Of a DNA stretch of 64,000 bases, positions 15,680 through 25,232 are shown piece by piece (positions within the stretch are counted from its first letter, which is position 1; the number at the start of each line of letters is the position of its first letter). The translations under genes and the position numbers were made by a program. The DNA comes from Mucilaginibacter pallidiroseus (GTDB lineage: Bacteria; Bacteroidota; Bacteroidia; Sphingobacteriales; Sphingobacteriaceae). A model generated the notes under the pieces. That model had not been told where the DNA came from and ran no database searches. It was given only the letters and a program-made list of their open reading frames with translations. Location of the stretch: contig NZ_VOEJ01000005.1 in the NCBI RefSeq assembly GCF_007846085.1, forward strand, positions 248,001-312,000, written 5' to 3'.

Positions 15680-18600
15680 TTATTGACTGATAGTTTGATA
15701 TTCTAATTTCTCCAATGCCTTTTTGTACTCTTTAGGGTAAACCTTTATAAATTGGCCCGAAGCCTCGCTCCAATTTTTTAACAGGTCTTGCGCTACCTTA
15801 CTTTTTGTTAGGCTTACATGTTTTTTAAGCAGGGCCTTTATCTGCTCTTCATCCTTCAATGAAAGCGGATCAAGGTCAACCATTTCGGTATTGCAGTTAT
15901 CGGCAAAGGTGCCTTTAGGGTTGTATACCCATGCAATACCACCGCTCATGCCGGCAGCAAAGTTGCGGCCTGTTTCGCCAAGAATAAGTGCACGACCCCC
16001 GGTCATGTACTCGCAACCATGATCGCCAATACCTTCAACAACCGTGGTAGCGCCCGAGTTACGCACGGCAAAACGCTCGCCGGCCATACCGTTTACAAAT
16101 AGTTCGCCGCTGGTAGCACCGTAAAGGGCCACGTTACCAATGATGATATTATCCTGAGGCGAGAAGGTTGCATTAGCAGCCGGGTAAATCGCCAGTTGCG
16201 CTCCCGACAGGCCTTTACCAACGTAATCGTTAGCCTCCCCTTCAAGCTCAAATGATATACCTTTTGCTGTGAATGCCCCAAAGCTTTGCCCGGCAGATCC
16301 TTTAAACTTGTAGTTGATAGTATTATCGGGCAAGCCTGCTGAACCGTAAACTTTCGAAATCTCGTTGGATAACAACGTTCCTATCGTGCGGTCAACGTTC
16401 TTCACAACGAATGATGCAAATACCGGCGTTTTATCTTCTAAAGCTACTTTAGCGTTCTTTAACAGCTCCCAATCCAATATGGCATCCATACCATGATCCT
16501 GCTCCTCACTTTTGTAAAGCGTCATACCTTTGGCAGTATTTACAGGGTGCAATATGGCAGAAAGGTCAATCTTTTTGGCTTTCCAGTTCTTGATACCATC
16601 CTTAACTTTAAGGAATTGCACACGGCCAACCATTTCATTGATGGTACGGAAACCAAGCTCGGCCATAATTTCGCGCAGTTCCTCGGCCATAAACCTAAAC
16701 AGGTTTACAACATGATCCGGGCTACCGCTAAATAGTTTGCGCAACTCAGGGTCTTGCGTGGCCACGCCTACAGGGCAGGTGTTTAAGTGGCATTTACGCA
16801 TCATAATACAACCGCCGGCAACAAGGGCCGCAGTTGCAACACCCCATTCCTCGGCTCCCATTAAGGTGGCAATGGCCAAATCACGACCGGTTTTTAATTG
16901 TCCATCTGTTTGTAGCGTTACACGGCTGCGCAGTTTATTGCGTACCAGCGTTTGGTGTGCTTCGGCAAGGCCAAGCTCCCATGGTAAGCCCGCGTGTTTT
17001 ACAGAGCTTATTGGCGATGCACCTGTACCACCGTCATACCCTGCAATCAGGATCACATCCGCATGTGCTTTGGCAACACCCGCGGCTATGGTGCCCACAC
17101 CTGCTTTTGATACCAACTTAACATTGATACGTGCAGCGCGGTTAGCATTTTTAAGATCGAAGATAAGCTGGGCTAAATCCTCAATAGAATAAATATCGTG
17201 GTGCGGTGGCGGCGATATAAGGCCTACACCCGGTGTTGAGTGGCGTGTTTTGGCAATCCACTCATCAACCTTATGGCCTGGCAGCTGACCGCCTTCGCCT
17301 GGCTTAGCACCCTGCGCCATTTTTATCTGTAACTCATCGGCATTGGTAAGGTAGTTTGAAGTTACTCCGAAACGTGCCGATGCAATTTGCTTAATAGCCG
17401 AGCGCATAGAGTCGCCGTTGGCCATTTTCTCGTAGCGCATCTCGTCCTCACCACCCTCGCCGGTATTGCTTTTGCCGCCAATGCGGTTCATAGCAATGGC
17501 CATTGTGCTGTGTGCCTCGTGAGAGATAGAACCGAATGACATGGCACCGGTTGCAAAGCGCTTCATGATGCTCTCAATCGGCTCAACCTCGTCAATGCTT
17601 ATGGCCTCGCGGTGGTGTGCAAAATCGAGCAAGCCACGTATGGTAAAATGCTTCTCGGTTTGCTCATTAATAACCGATGCATAGTTTTTATAAACCTGGT
17701 AGCTGTTGCTGCGGGTTGCATGCTGCAGCAAGTGTACCGTAGTTGGGTTAAACAAGTGCGCCTCGCCCCTGCGTTTCCATTGGTAAATACCACCCTCGGG
17801 CAATAAGTGGTTTTCAGATTTCGCACCAAAGCCAATTTTGTGTTTACACAAAGCTTCGCGGGCAATCTCGTCAAGGCCAAGGCCCTCTATACGGGTAACT
17901 GCACCTACAAAATATTTATCCACAACGGCTTTGTTAAGACCCAATATTTCGAACACCTGCGAGCCATGGTATGACTGCAAAGTAGAAATACCCATTTTCG
18001 AGAAGATCTTCAACAAGCCATCATTGACTGATTTAACGTAGTTTTTGAAAAGGCTCTTAATATCAAGGCTGGTATCTAACGCACCTGCATTTTTCAATGT
18101 TTCTATTGATGATAATGCCAGATACGGGTTGATAGCTGTAGCACCAAATGCCAGTAAAGTAGCAAAATGATGTACTTCCCAAACGTCGCCTGTTTCGGCA
18201 ACAATGCCTACAGCACCGCGACGACCTTTTTTGATCAGGTGGTGGTGCACGGCAGACACTGCCAGCAACATCGGGATAGGCGCGTGTTCCGAATCGATAG
18301 CACGGTCGCTTAGGATCAATACTTCAAAACCATCATCAACAGCATCTTCCGCATAACGGCAAAGTCGCGCTATACCTTTTTCTAACGAGCCGGGCTGGCC
18401 GTCGGCATTAAAGTAGGTTTGCAGTGTTTTGGCATGAAACAAACCGGTATCGATACTCCTCAGTTTTTCAACCTGGTGGTTCTTTAATATCGGGTGGTTA
18501 AGCACAACGCAATGGCAGTGCATTTTATCCTCGTCAAGTAGGTTGCCATTGTTACCAATAAAGGTAGCAAGGCTCATTACCAAACGCTCACGAATTGGGT

Positions 18601-20218
18601 CGATAGGCGGGTTGGTTACCTGCGCAAAAAACTGCTTAAAGTAGCTTGAAAGGTGCTGAGGTTTATCAGACAGGATAGCCAAAGGCACATCAGTACCCAT
18701 CGAGCCAACCGGTTCCTTACCATCCAAGGCCATTGGTTTGATAATGGTATCGATATCCTCGCGGCTGTAACCAAACACCTGCTGGTAACGGTAAACAGCA
18801 TCTGCCGAAAGGCTGGCAAAGGCCAAACGTGGTGCAGCCAATTCGCCCAGGCGAATTTTATAGTTTTCCAACCAGGTGCCATAAGGCTGCTGGCCGGCAA
18901 CTTCTTGTTTAATTTCTTCGTCGGTAATAATGCGGCCTTTTTCGGTATCTATAAGCAGCATTTTACCAGGTTGCAGGCGGCCTTTTCTTAAAACAGTGCT
19001 TTCGTCTATTTTAAGGGTGCCCGCTTCTGACGCAGCAATAACGCGGTTATCGCTGGTTATTACAAAACGTAGGGGGCGCAGGCCATTACGGTCAAGCACG
19101 GCGCCTACCTTTTTACCATCAGTAAATGATATGGCTGCAGGGCCATCCCAAGGCTCAACCAGGGTTGCATGGAACTCATAGAAAGCTTTTTTTACCGGGT
19201 CCATCTGCTCGTTGCCGTCCCATGCCTCGGGCACCAGCATCATCATTACGTGCGGTAATGATCGGCCGGTATGCAGCAATATCTCGATCATGTTATCCAA
19301 ACAGGCCGAATCCGACTGGTTATTGTCGATGATTGGTAGCAGGATATCCATCTCTTCGGCGGTAAAGTAAGCCGAAGCATATGATTTTAAGCCGGCATAA
19401 AACCAGTTTAAGTTACCTGTTAAAGTATTGATCTCACCATTATGGGCAATAAGCCTGAAAGGCTGGGCCAATTTCCATGACGGGAAAGTGTTGGTAGAAA
19501 ACCTGGAGTGGATCATGGCCAAACAGGATGCTACACGTGTATCTACCAGATCCGGAAAGTATTGGCGTAACTGGAAGGTAGTAACCTGCCCTTTGTACAC
19601 AATAGTTTTGCATGACAGCGAGGTAAAGTAAAAATGCTCGCCGGCTGCAGCCACCGTTTCATTAACCTGTTTATTTATATAGCGGCGCAGTACATAAAGC
19701 TTGCGCTCAAAATCATCAGCATTTACAATGCCTTGCGGCCTTGCCAAAAACAGCTGCTCACAATCAGGCTCGGCCTGGCGAGCGGTTTCGCCAATTACCG
19801 ATGAATTAACAGCCAGCTTACGGAAGCCAAGTATCTTAAAACCAAGCTTATCTGCAGCTGCGCCAATAATGGTGCGGCATGCCTTTTTCAAAGCGGGTTC
19901 TTTAGGGAAAAATATCATCCCCACGCCATACTCGCCGGGCTCAGGAAGGCTTATCTCAAGGTCGGCACATTCTTCTAACAAAAATTCGTGAGGGAGTTGA
20001 AACAGGATACCTGCACCGTCGCCGCTATCAGGGTCGCACCCGCAAGCACCGCGGTGTTCCATGTTTTCTAACATGGTTAGCGCATCATCAACAATGCTAT
20101 GCGATTTATGTCCATGTATATGGGCTATAAAACCGGTACCACAAGAGTCGTGTTCAAATTCGGGCCTGTAAAGGCCTTGCTGGTTGCCATCTGTTTGATC
20201 CATATCTTTCACACGCAT
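15680..20218 (-). CDS. gltB: Glutamate synthase large subunit
   Basis: The alpha subunit of about 1512 residues makes two glutamates from glutamine and 2-oxoglutarate. An N-terminal class II glutamine amidotransferase domain begins at the Cys of HDSCGTGF, which becomes the mature N-terminus after propeptide removal. The central domain, the FMN/synthase barrel (GEGGEDEMRYEK, KPGEGGQLPGHKV, IAGYDGGTGASP) and the [3Fe-4S] ligands (CHLNTCPVGVATQ) follow. The C-terminal GXGXG beta-helix is visible as IIIGNVALYGATSGELFVNG. The start is uncertain among a GTG at 20230, the ATG I used, and an ATG at 20203; all lie before the catalytic Cys. It leads the gltBD operon for ammonia assimilation. Confidence 0.96.
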   Translation of the reverse strand: MRVKDMDQTDGNQQGLYRPEFEHDSCGTGFIAHIHGHKSHSIVDDALTMLENMEHRGACGCDPDSGDGAGILFQLPHEFLLEECADLEISLPEPGEYGVGMIFFPKEPALKKACRTIIGAAADKLGFKILGFRKLAVNSSVIGETARQAEPDCEQLFLARPQGIVNADDFERKLYVLRRYINKQVNETVAAAGEHFYFTSLSCKTIVYKGQVTTFQLRQYFPDLVDTRVASCLAMIHSRFSTNTFPSWKLAQPFRLIAHNGEINTLTGNLNWFYAGLKSYASAYFTAEEMDILLPIIDNNQSDSACLDNMIEILLHTGRSLPHVMMMLVPEAWDGNEQMDPVKKAFYEFHATLVEPWDGPAAISFTDGKKVGAVLDRNGLRPLRFVITSDNRVIAASEAGTLKIDESTVLRKGRLQPGKMLLIDTEKGRIITDEEIKQEVAGQQPYGTWLENYKIRLGELAAPRLAFASLSADAVYRYQQVFGYSREDIDTIIKPMALDGKEPVGSMGTDVPLAILSDKPQHLSSYFKQFFAQVTNPPIDPIRERLVMSLATFIGNNGNLLDEDKMHCHCVVLNHPILKNHQVEKLRSIDTGLFHAKTLQTYFNADGQPGSLEKGIARLCRYAEDAVDDGFEVLILSDRAIDSEHAPIPMLLAVSAVHHHLIKKGRRGAVGIVAETGDVWEVHHFATLLAFGATAINPYLALSSIETLKNAGALDTSLDIKSLFKNYVKSVNDGLLKIFSKMGISTLQSYHGSQVFEILGLNKAVVDKYFVGAVTRIEGLGLDEIAREALCKHKIGFGAKSENHLLPEGGIYQWKRRGEAHLFNPTTVHLLQHATRSNSYQVYKNYASVINEQTEKHFTIRGLLDFAHHREAISIDEVEPIESIMKRFATGAMSFGSISHEAHSTMAIAMNRIGGKSNTGEGGEDEMRYEKMANGDSMRSAIKQIASARFGVTSNYLTNADELQIKMAQGAKPGEGGQLPGHKVDEWIAKTRHSTPGVGLISPPPHHDIYSIEDLAQLIFDLKNANRAARINVKLVSKAGVGTIAAGVAKAHADVILIAGYDGGTGASPISSVKHAGLPWELGLAEAHQTLVRNKLRSRVTLQTDGQLKTGRDLAIATLMGAEEWGVATAALVAGGCIMMRKCHLNTCPVGVATQDPELRKLFSGSPDHVVNLFRFMAEELREIMAELGFRTINEMVGRVQFLKVKDGIKNWKAKKIDLSAILHPVNTAKGMTLYKSEEQDHGMDAILDWELLKNAKVALEDKTPVFASFVVKNVDRTIGTLLSNEISKVYGSAGLPDNTINYKFKGSAGQSFGAFTAKGISFELEGEANDYVGKGLSGAQLAIYPAANATFSPQDNIIIGNVALYGATSGELFVNGMAGERFAVRNSGATTVVEGIGDHGCEYMTGGRALILGETGRNFAAGMSGGIAWVYNPKGTFADNCNTEMVDLDPLSLKDEEQIKALLKKHVSLTKSKVAQDLLKNWSEASGQFIKVYPKEYKKALEKLEYQTISQ

Positions 20219-20420
20219 TTTTGTAAGCACGTGTAAAAACGAAGTTACTAAATTTCAATATTTTTATATTAAACAGCTTTATTTTTTTAAATTTATTAAA
20301 ACAATGCCAATTTTTTATTAAAAAATTATTAAGTCTATAATATTCGTATACATTAGCTATGAAATTGACAATTGCATTTGCGCATTTAATATGCACACAT
20401 AGTAAAAGCAGGCAATTGTT

Positions 20421-20428
20421 TACCTTTG
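20421..20428 (+). promoter_or_regulatory. TAnnTTTG -7 element before the gmhB-like gene
   Basis: TACCTTTG lies 27 bases before the ATG. No TTG lies at the ideal -33 distance, so this is a partial match. Confidence 0.4.
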
Positions 20429-20455
20429 CCAAAAAATCAGGATAATCTATACATC

Positions 20456-20947
20456 ATGGCCGAAAAAGTGAAAGCAGTTTTTTTAGATCGCGACGGAGTT
20501 TTAAACAAGGAAATGGGCGACTATGTATGCCGTGTGGAAGATTTTCATATTTTGGACAACTTTGATGCACTTAAGGAATTGCAGGATCGAGGCTATCTTT
20601 TACTGGTAGCTACAAACCAGGGCGGCCTTGCCAAAGGCTGGTATACCGAAGACGAACTTGCAAAAATGCACGCGCTTTTAAAGCAAACCTACTATGACCA
20701 TGGTGTTAAACTGACCGACTTTTTTTACTGCCCCCACCACCCCGATTTTACCGGCGACTGTGATTGCCGCAAACCAAAACCGGGCTTGCTATTACAGGGC
20801 ATCGAAAAATACAATGTCGACCCGGCAAAATCATACTTTATAGGCGACCGCGAACGTGATGTGATTGCAGGTACATCAGCCGGTGTAAAGGGTATATTAA
20901 TTAACAGCGACCAGCCGTTAAGCACTGTGCTTGATTTGATTGAGTAA
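20456..20947 (+). CDS. gmhB: D-glycero-manno-heptose 1,7-bisphosphate 7-phosphatase-like HAD enzyme
   Basis: HAD-superfamily IIIA phosphatase of 163 residues. Motif I is FLDRDGVLNKE with the nucleophilic Asp, motif II lies in LLVATNQGG, and motif IV is IGDRERD. The zinc-binding CPHHPDF..DCDCRKPKPG segment (Cys-His-Cys-Cys) is typical of GmhB, which removes the 7-phosphate during ADP-heptose synthesis for LPS. Related histidinol-phosphatases share this fold, but the operon has its own hisB. I took the ATG 10 codons inside a possible TTG start, which places motif I at the usual position. It is probably monocistronic. Confidence 0.85.
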   Translation: MAEKVKAVFLDRDGVLNKEMGDYVCRVEDFHILDNFDALKELQDRGYLLLVATNQGGLAKGWYTEDELAKMHALLKQTYYDHGVKLTDFFYCPHHPDFTGDCDCRKPKPGLLLQGIEKYNVDPAKSYFIGDRERDVIAGTSAGVKGILINSDQPLSTVLDLIE

Positions 20948-21031
20948 TTTGGTTGTTATATCAAAGCAATTTAAGGACGTTGTTTCGATGGTTTTAAAAC
21001 AATATGCTCTTTGTATCCTTTTAAGCGATGA

Positions 21032-22576
21032 ATGGGATTTTTAGATAAAATAAAAAACTACGATACCCTGCTTTTTTCGGCGATAGGGATTTACGCCATT
21101 TATATATTTACGAGCTATAACGGCGTAGGCATCTCGCCCGACTCAATCATGTACACAAGTGCGGCCCGCAGCTTTGCGGCACACGGCACGCTTCACACCT
21201 TCAACCACGTCCCTATTGTGGATTTCCCGGTATTTTACCCGGTATTTTTAGGCATAATAGCATTTACAACGGGCGTTGACCCGGTAGCGTTTGGCGCAAC
21301 GCTCAACATGATTTTATTTGCTTTGCTGATATGGCTGAGCGGGTACATCATGTACAGGTTCAATCCATCGTCGCGCATATATAAGTGGCTGATGCTTACC
21401 GGAATCATCCTTAACCCGGGCTTATTGCAGATCTATTCATTGCTATGGTCCGAGACGGTATTTATCCTCGAAGTACTCATCTTCCTCGTGGTTTTCAGGC
21501 AGTATCTGGCCACCTACTCGGTTAAATGGCTGGTTGCAGCGGCTACTGTTGCTGCCATATCATGTGTAACGCGTTATGCCGCTGTAACCATTGTAGGCAC
21601 GGGTGGCTTAATATTATTGTTGGACAGGCATCTGCCAATTAAAAAGAAAATCAGCCACATATTTATATACGGCTTTATCTGTATATCGTTGTTGGTAGCC
21701 AACCTGGCCATGAATGCCTATGTATCGGGCACGGTTACCGGACCGCGCGAACCTTCCATAACACCATTTATGGAGAACCTGCACTACTTCGGTACCGTTT
21801 TCTGCGACTGGATGGGCTTTACACCCGAACAATACTTCCTGGCTACCCCGCTGGCTATTATAATCCTTTTGGGCTTTATAGCCGCATTGGCTTATAACTA
21901 TTACCGCAGGCATTTAAACAGCTACGAAAACCTGGCCATCACATTTGCGCTGATCTACGGTTTGTTCATCGTGCTTTCGTCAACCTTTTCGCGGTACGAG
22001 CGTATCAACGCCCGCCTGTTATCGCCCATGTATATCCCGGCCTTATGGGGTTACACCAGCTGGGCATTACTCGCACTGAAAAAAATCAGGGTTAAAACCA
22101 CCCGAAACATTGTTGCAGGCATTTTCATACTACTGATGCTTGGCTACCTTACAAAGGTTTTTATGATAGATAAAGCCCGTTACAACGATCAGATTGCAGA
22201 CGACTACGGCGTGCCGGGTTATACAGATGCAGAGTGGCAGGAGTCGGCTATGGCAAACTATCTGAAACAGGTAGATCATAATGCATTTAAAAAAGGGGTT
22301 CCTGTATATTCGGATGCACACGAGGCCGTGTATTTTTTCTCGGGCATGTCGGCCTATTTGGTACCCCATGTTTTCTTTAAACAGGAAATTGCCAATTTTT
22401 ATAAAAAGAAACGGTTTTATATCATCTGGTTCGACCGCTTATATAATAAAGAGTTGATTACACTTGATGAAATCAAGAAGAATAAAAACCTTAAACTGCT
22501 AAAAACCTTTGAGGGTGAAGGTGCAATTTATGAGTACGATGAGGTAGACATGGTAAAAGTTTCTGACATAAAATAA
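21032..22576 (+). CDS. Polytopic membrane protein, GT-C (ArnT/PMT-like) glycosyltransferase candidate
   Basis: A 514-residue membrane protein with about 10-12 hydrophobic helices followed by a soluble C-terminal domain (from about residue 390). The first periplasmic loop has an acidic residue (GVGISPDSIMYTSAARS) at the place where GT-C transferases hold the catalytic Asp/Glu. The overall layout resembles the glycosyltransferase family 39/83 group that moves sugars from polyprenyl-phosphate carriers. Clear family-specific motifs are few, so the assignment is by fold. It follows the GmhB-like gene, which could hint at an envelope sugar role. A repeat hairpin follows its stop. Confidence 0.65.
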   Translation: MGFLDKIKNYDTLLFSAIGIYAIYIFTSYNGVGISPDSIMYTSAARSFAAHGTLHTFNHVPIVDFPVFYPVFLGIIAFTTGVDPVAFGATLNMILFALLIWLSGYIMYRFNPSSRIYKWLMLTGIILNPGLLQIYSLLWSETVFILEVLIFLVVFRQYLATYSVKWLVAAATVAAISCVTRYAAVTIVGTGGLILLLDRHLPIKKKISHIFIYGFICISLLVANLAMNAYVSGTVTGPREPSITPFMENLHYFGTVFCDWMGFTPEQYFLATPLAIIILLGFIAALAYNYYRRHLNSYENLAITFALIYGLFIVLSSTFSRYERINARLLSPMYIPALWGYTSWALLALKKIRVKTTRNIVAGIFILLMLGYLTKVFMIDKARYNDQIADDYGVPGYTDAEWQESAMANYLKQVDHNAFKKGVPVYSDAHEAVYFFSGMSAYLVPHVFFKQEIANFYKKKRFYIIWFDRLYNKELITLDEIKKNKNLKLLKTFEGEGAIYEYDEVDMVKVSDIK

Positions 22577-22582
22577 GCTTAT

Positions 22583-22664
22583 CATTCCGTGGGAAGCGCA
22601 GCGAAAGGAATCTGTGAAATTGCATAGCTCGCTATTAGATTCTTTCTTAAGCTCAGAATAACAA
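22583..22664. repeat. GTCATTCTGAG-type inverted repeat copy (degenerate)
   Basis: A degenerate left arm (TCATTCCGTGGGAAGCGCAGCGAAAGGAATCT) and right arm (AGATTCTTTCTTAAGCTCAGAATAACA) form an imperfect palindrome after the GT-C gene. The right end resembles copies at 25435 and 63334. It may act as a terminator. Confidence 0.6.
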
Positions 22665-22764
22665 GATTTACTTACCATAATTATATAAGCGCTTATACAT
22701 ATTGCCATTTTTATAAAAAAGTGGCATAAAAATTTCATTTTCGGCAAAAAAATTCATTTTAAAT

Positions 22765-22794
22765 TTTGATTTAAAATTGTAGTGTATATATTTG
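22765..22794 (+). promoter_or_regulatory. Bacteroidota-type promoter of the histidine operon
   Basis: TTTG (22765-22768), an 18-base spacer, then TATATTTG (22787-22794) match the phylum consensus very well. The predicted start is near 22801, which puts the His-rich leader ORF about 27 bases into the transcript. Confidence 0.85.
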
Positions 22795-22809
22795 CAGCAC
22801 TTACCGATA

Positions 22810-22927
22810 CGTGTACTAAATACAAAATGGAAAAGTTTAAACTACATCATCTTCATCTGCATCATCACCATCTGGTGGTAAATAGATAATGTACGTTTCT
22901 ACACGAAATAACAACTCCATTTTTTTT
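22810..22927 (+). promoter_or_regulatory. Candidate attenuator region between hisL and hisG
   Basis: Two pairings cross and so exclude each other: CGTGTA (22810-22815) with TACACG (22900-22905), and AAATGGA (22825-22831) with TCCATTT (22916-22922), the latter directly before a T-run. A local 6-bp hairpin covers the His codons. The long-range stem is short with a loop of 84 bases, so the terminator itself is weakly supported. Confidence 0.45.
22827..22889 (+). CDS. hisL: Histidine operon leader peptide (20 aa, 7 His)
   Basis: A 20-codon ORF lies between the his promoter and hisG. After MEKFKL it runs HHLHLHHHH, giving seven His codons within nine positions, then LVVNR and a TAA stop. A run of codons for the operon's end product just before its first gene is the classic sign of ribosome-mediated attenuation: charged tRNA-His level sets ribosome progress and RNA folding. 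A small hairpin (22864-22879) overlaps the last His codons. A U-run (22920-22927) lies before hisG, but I cannot draw a strong short terminator stem ahead of it. The leader is convincing; the exact mechanism is inference. Confidence 0.82.
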   Translation: MEKFKLHHLHLHHHHLVVNR

Positions 22928-22950
22928 AATAGTCACTTTAAATCCAACTT

Positions 22951-23802
22951 GTGAAAACACTTAAAATAGCGATCCAAAAATCGGGTCGGCTCAACGAAAA
23001 ATCCGTTGAATTATTGAAAAACTGCGGCTTAAATTTTGAAAATTACAAAAGCTCGCTTATCTCTCCTGTATCAAATTTCCCGTTAGAAATTCTTTTTCTG
23101 CGTGATGATGATATCCCCGAATATGTTCAAGACGGCATTGCCGACCTGGGTATAGTTGGCGAAAACGTTATACAGGAAACCGAAGTTGAGGTGAGCTACC
23201 TGCAAAAGCTTGGCTTTGGTAAATGCTCGCTTAAAATAGCGGTGCCTAACAATAACAGCATTGAAGACCTTTCTCAGCTAAACGGGCGCTCGATAGCTAC
23301 CACTTACCCGGTAATACTGGATAAGTTTTTAAAGCAACAAAATATAACTGCAGATATTCGTACCATATCCGGTTCTGTTGAGATTTCTCCGGGCCTTGGC
23401 CTTGCGGATGCCATTTGCGATTTAGTATCAACAGGCGGCACCCTGAAGAGTAATGGATTGAAACCATTTGCCGATGTAATGAGCAGCGAAGCGGTGCTAA
23501 TTGGCCGCAAAGGCAGCGAAGACGATGACCTGATAAAGGAACTTATTCAACGGGTACAATCAGTTTTACGTGCCAAAGAAACCAAGTATGTGGTATTGAA
23601 TGTGGAACGCAAAAACCTTGAGGCCATATTAGCATTGCTACCGGGCGTGAAAAGCCCATCAGTTGTGCCATTGGCCGAAGGCGATTGGGTGGCTGTACAC
23701 ACTGTAATTCCTGAGCGTGATTTTTGGAGCCGTATAAGCCAGCTTAAACAGGCAGGCGCACAGGGCATTGTTGTTATGCCTATAGAAAAGATAATATTGT
23801 AA
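22951..23802 (+). CDS. hisG: ATP phosphoribosyltransferase (long form)
   Basis: The first enzyme of histidine synthesis joins ATP and PRPP. At 283 residues it is the long form, with a C-terminal ACT-like regulatory domain (about 215-283, including IVVMPIEKIIL) that binds histidine for feedback inhibition. Catalytic-part motifs include IAIQKSGRLNEKS at the N-terminus and the PRPP-loop region EISPGLGLADAICDLVSTGGTL near 148-170. The start codon is GTG, directly downstream of the leader region. It opens the his operon hisGDCBHAFIE. Confidence 0.96.
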   Translation: MKTLKIAIQKSGRLNEKSVELLKNCGLNFENYKSSLISPVSNFPLEILFLRDDDIPEYVQDGIADLGIVGENVIQETEVEVSYLQKLGFGKCSLKIAVPNNNSIEDLSQLNGRSIATTYPVILDKFLKQQNITADIRTISGSVEISPGLGLADAICDLVSTGGTLKSNGLKPFADVMSSEAVLIGRKGSEDDDLIKELIQRVQSVLRAKETKYVVLNVERKNLEAILALLPGVKSPSVVPLAEGDWVAVHTVIPERDFWSRISQLKQAGAQGIVVMPIEKIIL

Positions 23803-23827
23803 ACCCCTACCCCTAAAGGGGAACAGA
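23803..23827. repeat. GC-rich CCCCTAAAGGGG intergenic element
   Basis: AAACCCCTACCCCTAAAGGGGAACA contains the small palindrome CCCCTAAAGGGG between hisG and hisD. It resembles the GC-rich repeats that flank hisD and may be part of the same dispersed family. Confidence 0.45.
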
Positions 23828-23866
23828 ATTTGCGTGGCAATCCTAAAAAGGATATAATACCTCATC

Positions 23867-25222
23867 ATGGAGAATAAAAACTATTCGCAACCAAGCTCTT
23901 TAAAAGCTCCCCTTTCAGGGGGCGGGGGGGCCATATACAAATATTCCGAACTTTCTGTCTCCGATATTTCTCGCCTGATACAACGTAATGTTGATCCGGC
24001 AAATGAGATACGCACGCTTGTTGAGGATATTATTGAAAATGTTAAACAACACGGCGATAATGCTTTGGCCGACTATGCCGAAAAGTTTGATAAGGTAAGC
24101 CTTGATAAACTTTATCTCGATAAAACCGAATTGCAGGAAATAGCAGCTGCTGTATCGGCCGACCAGCAAGCCGCTTTACAAGTTGCTTACGACAATATTT
24201 ACAAGTTTCATCAAAGCCAGTTAAAAACCGAGGATAAGGTGGAAACTATGCCGGGTGTTAGCTGCTGGCGAGAGTTAAGGCCTATCGAAAAAGTTGGCCT
24301 TTATATTCCCGGTGGTACGGCTGTACTACCATCAACCTTTTTGATGCTGGGCATACCGGCAAAAATAGCAGGTTGTAAAGAGGTTGTAGTTTGCTCGCCG
24401 CCTCAAAAAAATGGTAAGGTTAACGCATTTATAGCTTACGTGGCTTTAATGTTGGGTATAGATAAAGTTTACCTGGCAGGCGGCGCGCAAGCAGTTGCCG
24501 CAATGGCCTACGGTACCGAAAGCATTGCCAAGGTTGATAAGATATTTGGCCCGGGCAACCAATTTGTAACAAAGTCAAAAACCATTATACAAAGCACTAC
24601 CACTACTGCCATTGATATGCCTGCGGGCCCTTCGGAAGTATTGGTGATTGCCGATGATACTGCAAACCCTGTTTTTATTGCAGCCGATTTGTTGGCTCAG
24701 GCAGAGCATGGAATTGACAGCCAAAGCATTTTGGTTTGTACCTCGCAACAGATTGCCGAAGCAACGCAAGCCGAGGTTGACAGGCAACTACCTACCCTGC
24801 CCCGTGCGGAAATAGCAAGGCAGGCGCTCGATCAATCGTACATGGTAGTTACCGGGAATTTGGAAGAAGCCATGGCCTTTAGTAACCAGTATGCGCCGGA
24901 ACATTTAATTTTAGCTACCCAACACTGGCAACAAATAAGCGGTAGCATCATAAATGCCGGGTCGGTGTTCCTGGGTAACTTAACGCCCGAAAGTGCCGGC
25001 GACTATGCATCGGGCACAAATCATACCCTGCCAACCAGCAGTTATGCAAGGGCTTACTCGGGTGTTTCGGTAGATTCGTTTGTGAAGAAGATTACCTTCC
25101 AGCATTTGACACATGAGGGTATCCAGAACATTGGACCATCAGTTGAAATTTTGGCCGAAATGGAAGGCCTGCACGCACACAGAAATGCGGTGAGTGTGCG
25201 GTTGAGCCCCCCGGCCCCCTGA
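23867..25222 (+). CDS. hisD: Histidinol dehydrogenase
   Basis: A 451-residue NAD-dependent, zinc-containing enzyme that oxidises histidinol to histidine in two steps. Family signatures are IFGPGNQFVTKSK, IDMPAGPSEVLVIAD, the zinc/substrate segment LLAQAEHGIDSQ, and the catalytic Glu-His in NQYAPEHLIL. The enzyme core begins about residue 25 (IYKYSELSVSDISRLI). The preceding residues (SSLKAPLSGGGGA) and the last few (SPPAP) are encoded by a GC-rich intergenic repeat present in inverted orientation at each end, and the stop codon lies inside the downstream copy. No other in-frame ATG is available near the core, so the odd N-terminus is probably real. Second gene of the his operon. Confidence 0.95.
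   Translation: MENKNYSQPSSLKAPLSGGGGAIYKYSELSVSDISRLIQRNVDPANEIRTLVEDIIENVKQHGDNALADYAEKFDKVSLDKLYLDKTELQEIAAAVSADQQAALQVAYDNIYKFHQSQLKTEDKVETMPGVSCWRELRPIEKVGLYIPGGTAVLPSTFLMLGIPAKIAGCKEVVVCSPPQKNGKVNAFIAYVALMLGIDKVYLAGGAQAVAAMAYGTESIAKVDKIFGPGNQFVTKSKTIIQSTTTTAIDMPAGPSEVLVIADDTANPVFIAADLLAQAEHGIDSQSILVCTSQQIAEATQAEVDRQLPTLPRAEIARQALDQSYMVVTGNLEEAMAFSNQYAPEHLILATQHWQQISGSIINAGSVFLGNLTPESAGDYASGTNHTLPTSSYARAYSGVSVDSFVKKITFQHLTHEGIQNIGPSVEILAEMEGLHAHRNAVSVRLSPPAP
23905..23932 (+). repeat. GC-rich repeat inside the hisD 5' coding region
   Basis: AGCTCCCC-TTTCAGGGGGC-GGGGGGGCC is the inverted counterpart of the copy at the hisD stop. It is in frame and encodes residues KAPLSGGGGA. Confidence 0.75.
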
Positions 25223-25232
25223 AGGGGGAGCT
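25205..25232 (-). repeat. GC-rich repeat overlapping the hisD stop
   Basis: AGCCCCCCGGCCCCCTGA followed by AGGGGGAGCT, the reverse complement of the 5' copy with a few changes. It supplies the hisD TGA stop codon. A partial copy (CCCCCAGCCCCCTGA) follows hisA near 29136. Confidence 0.75.

Noticed and set aside
16737..17192. 151-codon plus-strand frame inside gltB
   Set aside because: Antisense to the glutamate synthase barrel coding region; composition is that of a shadow frame.
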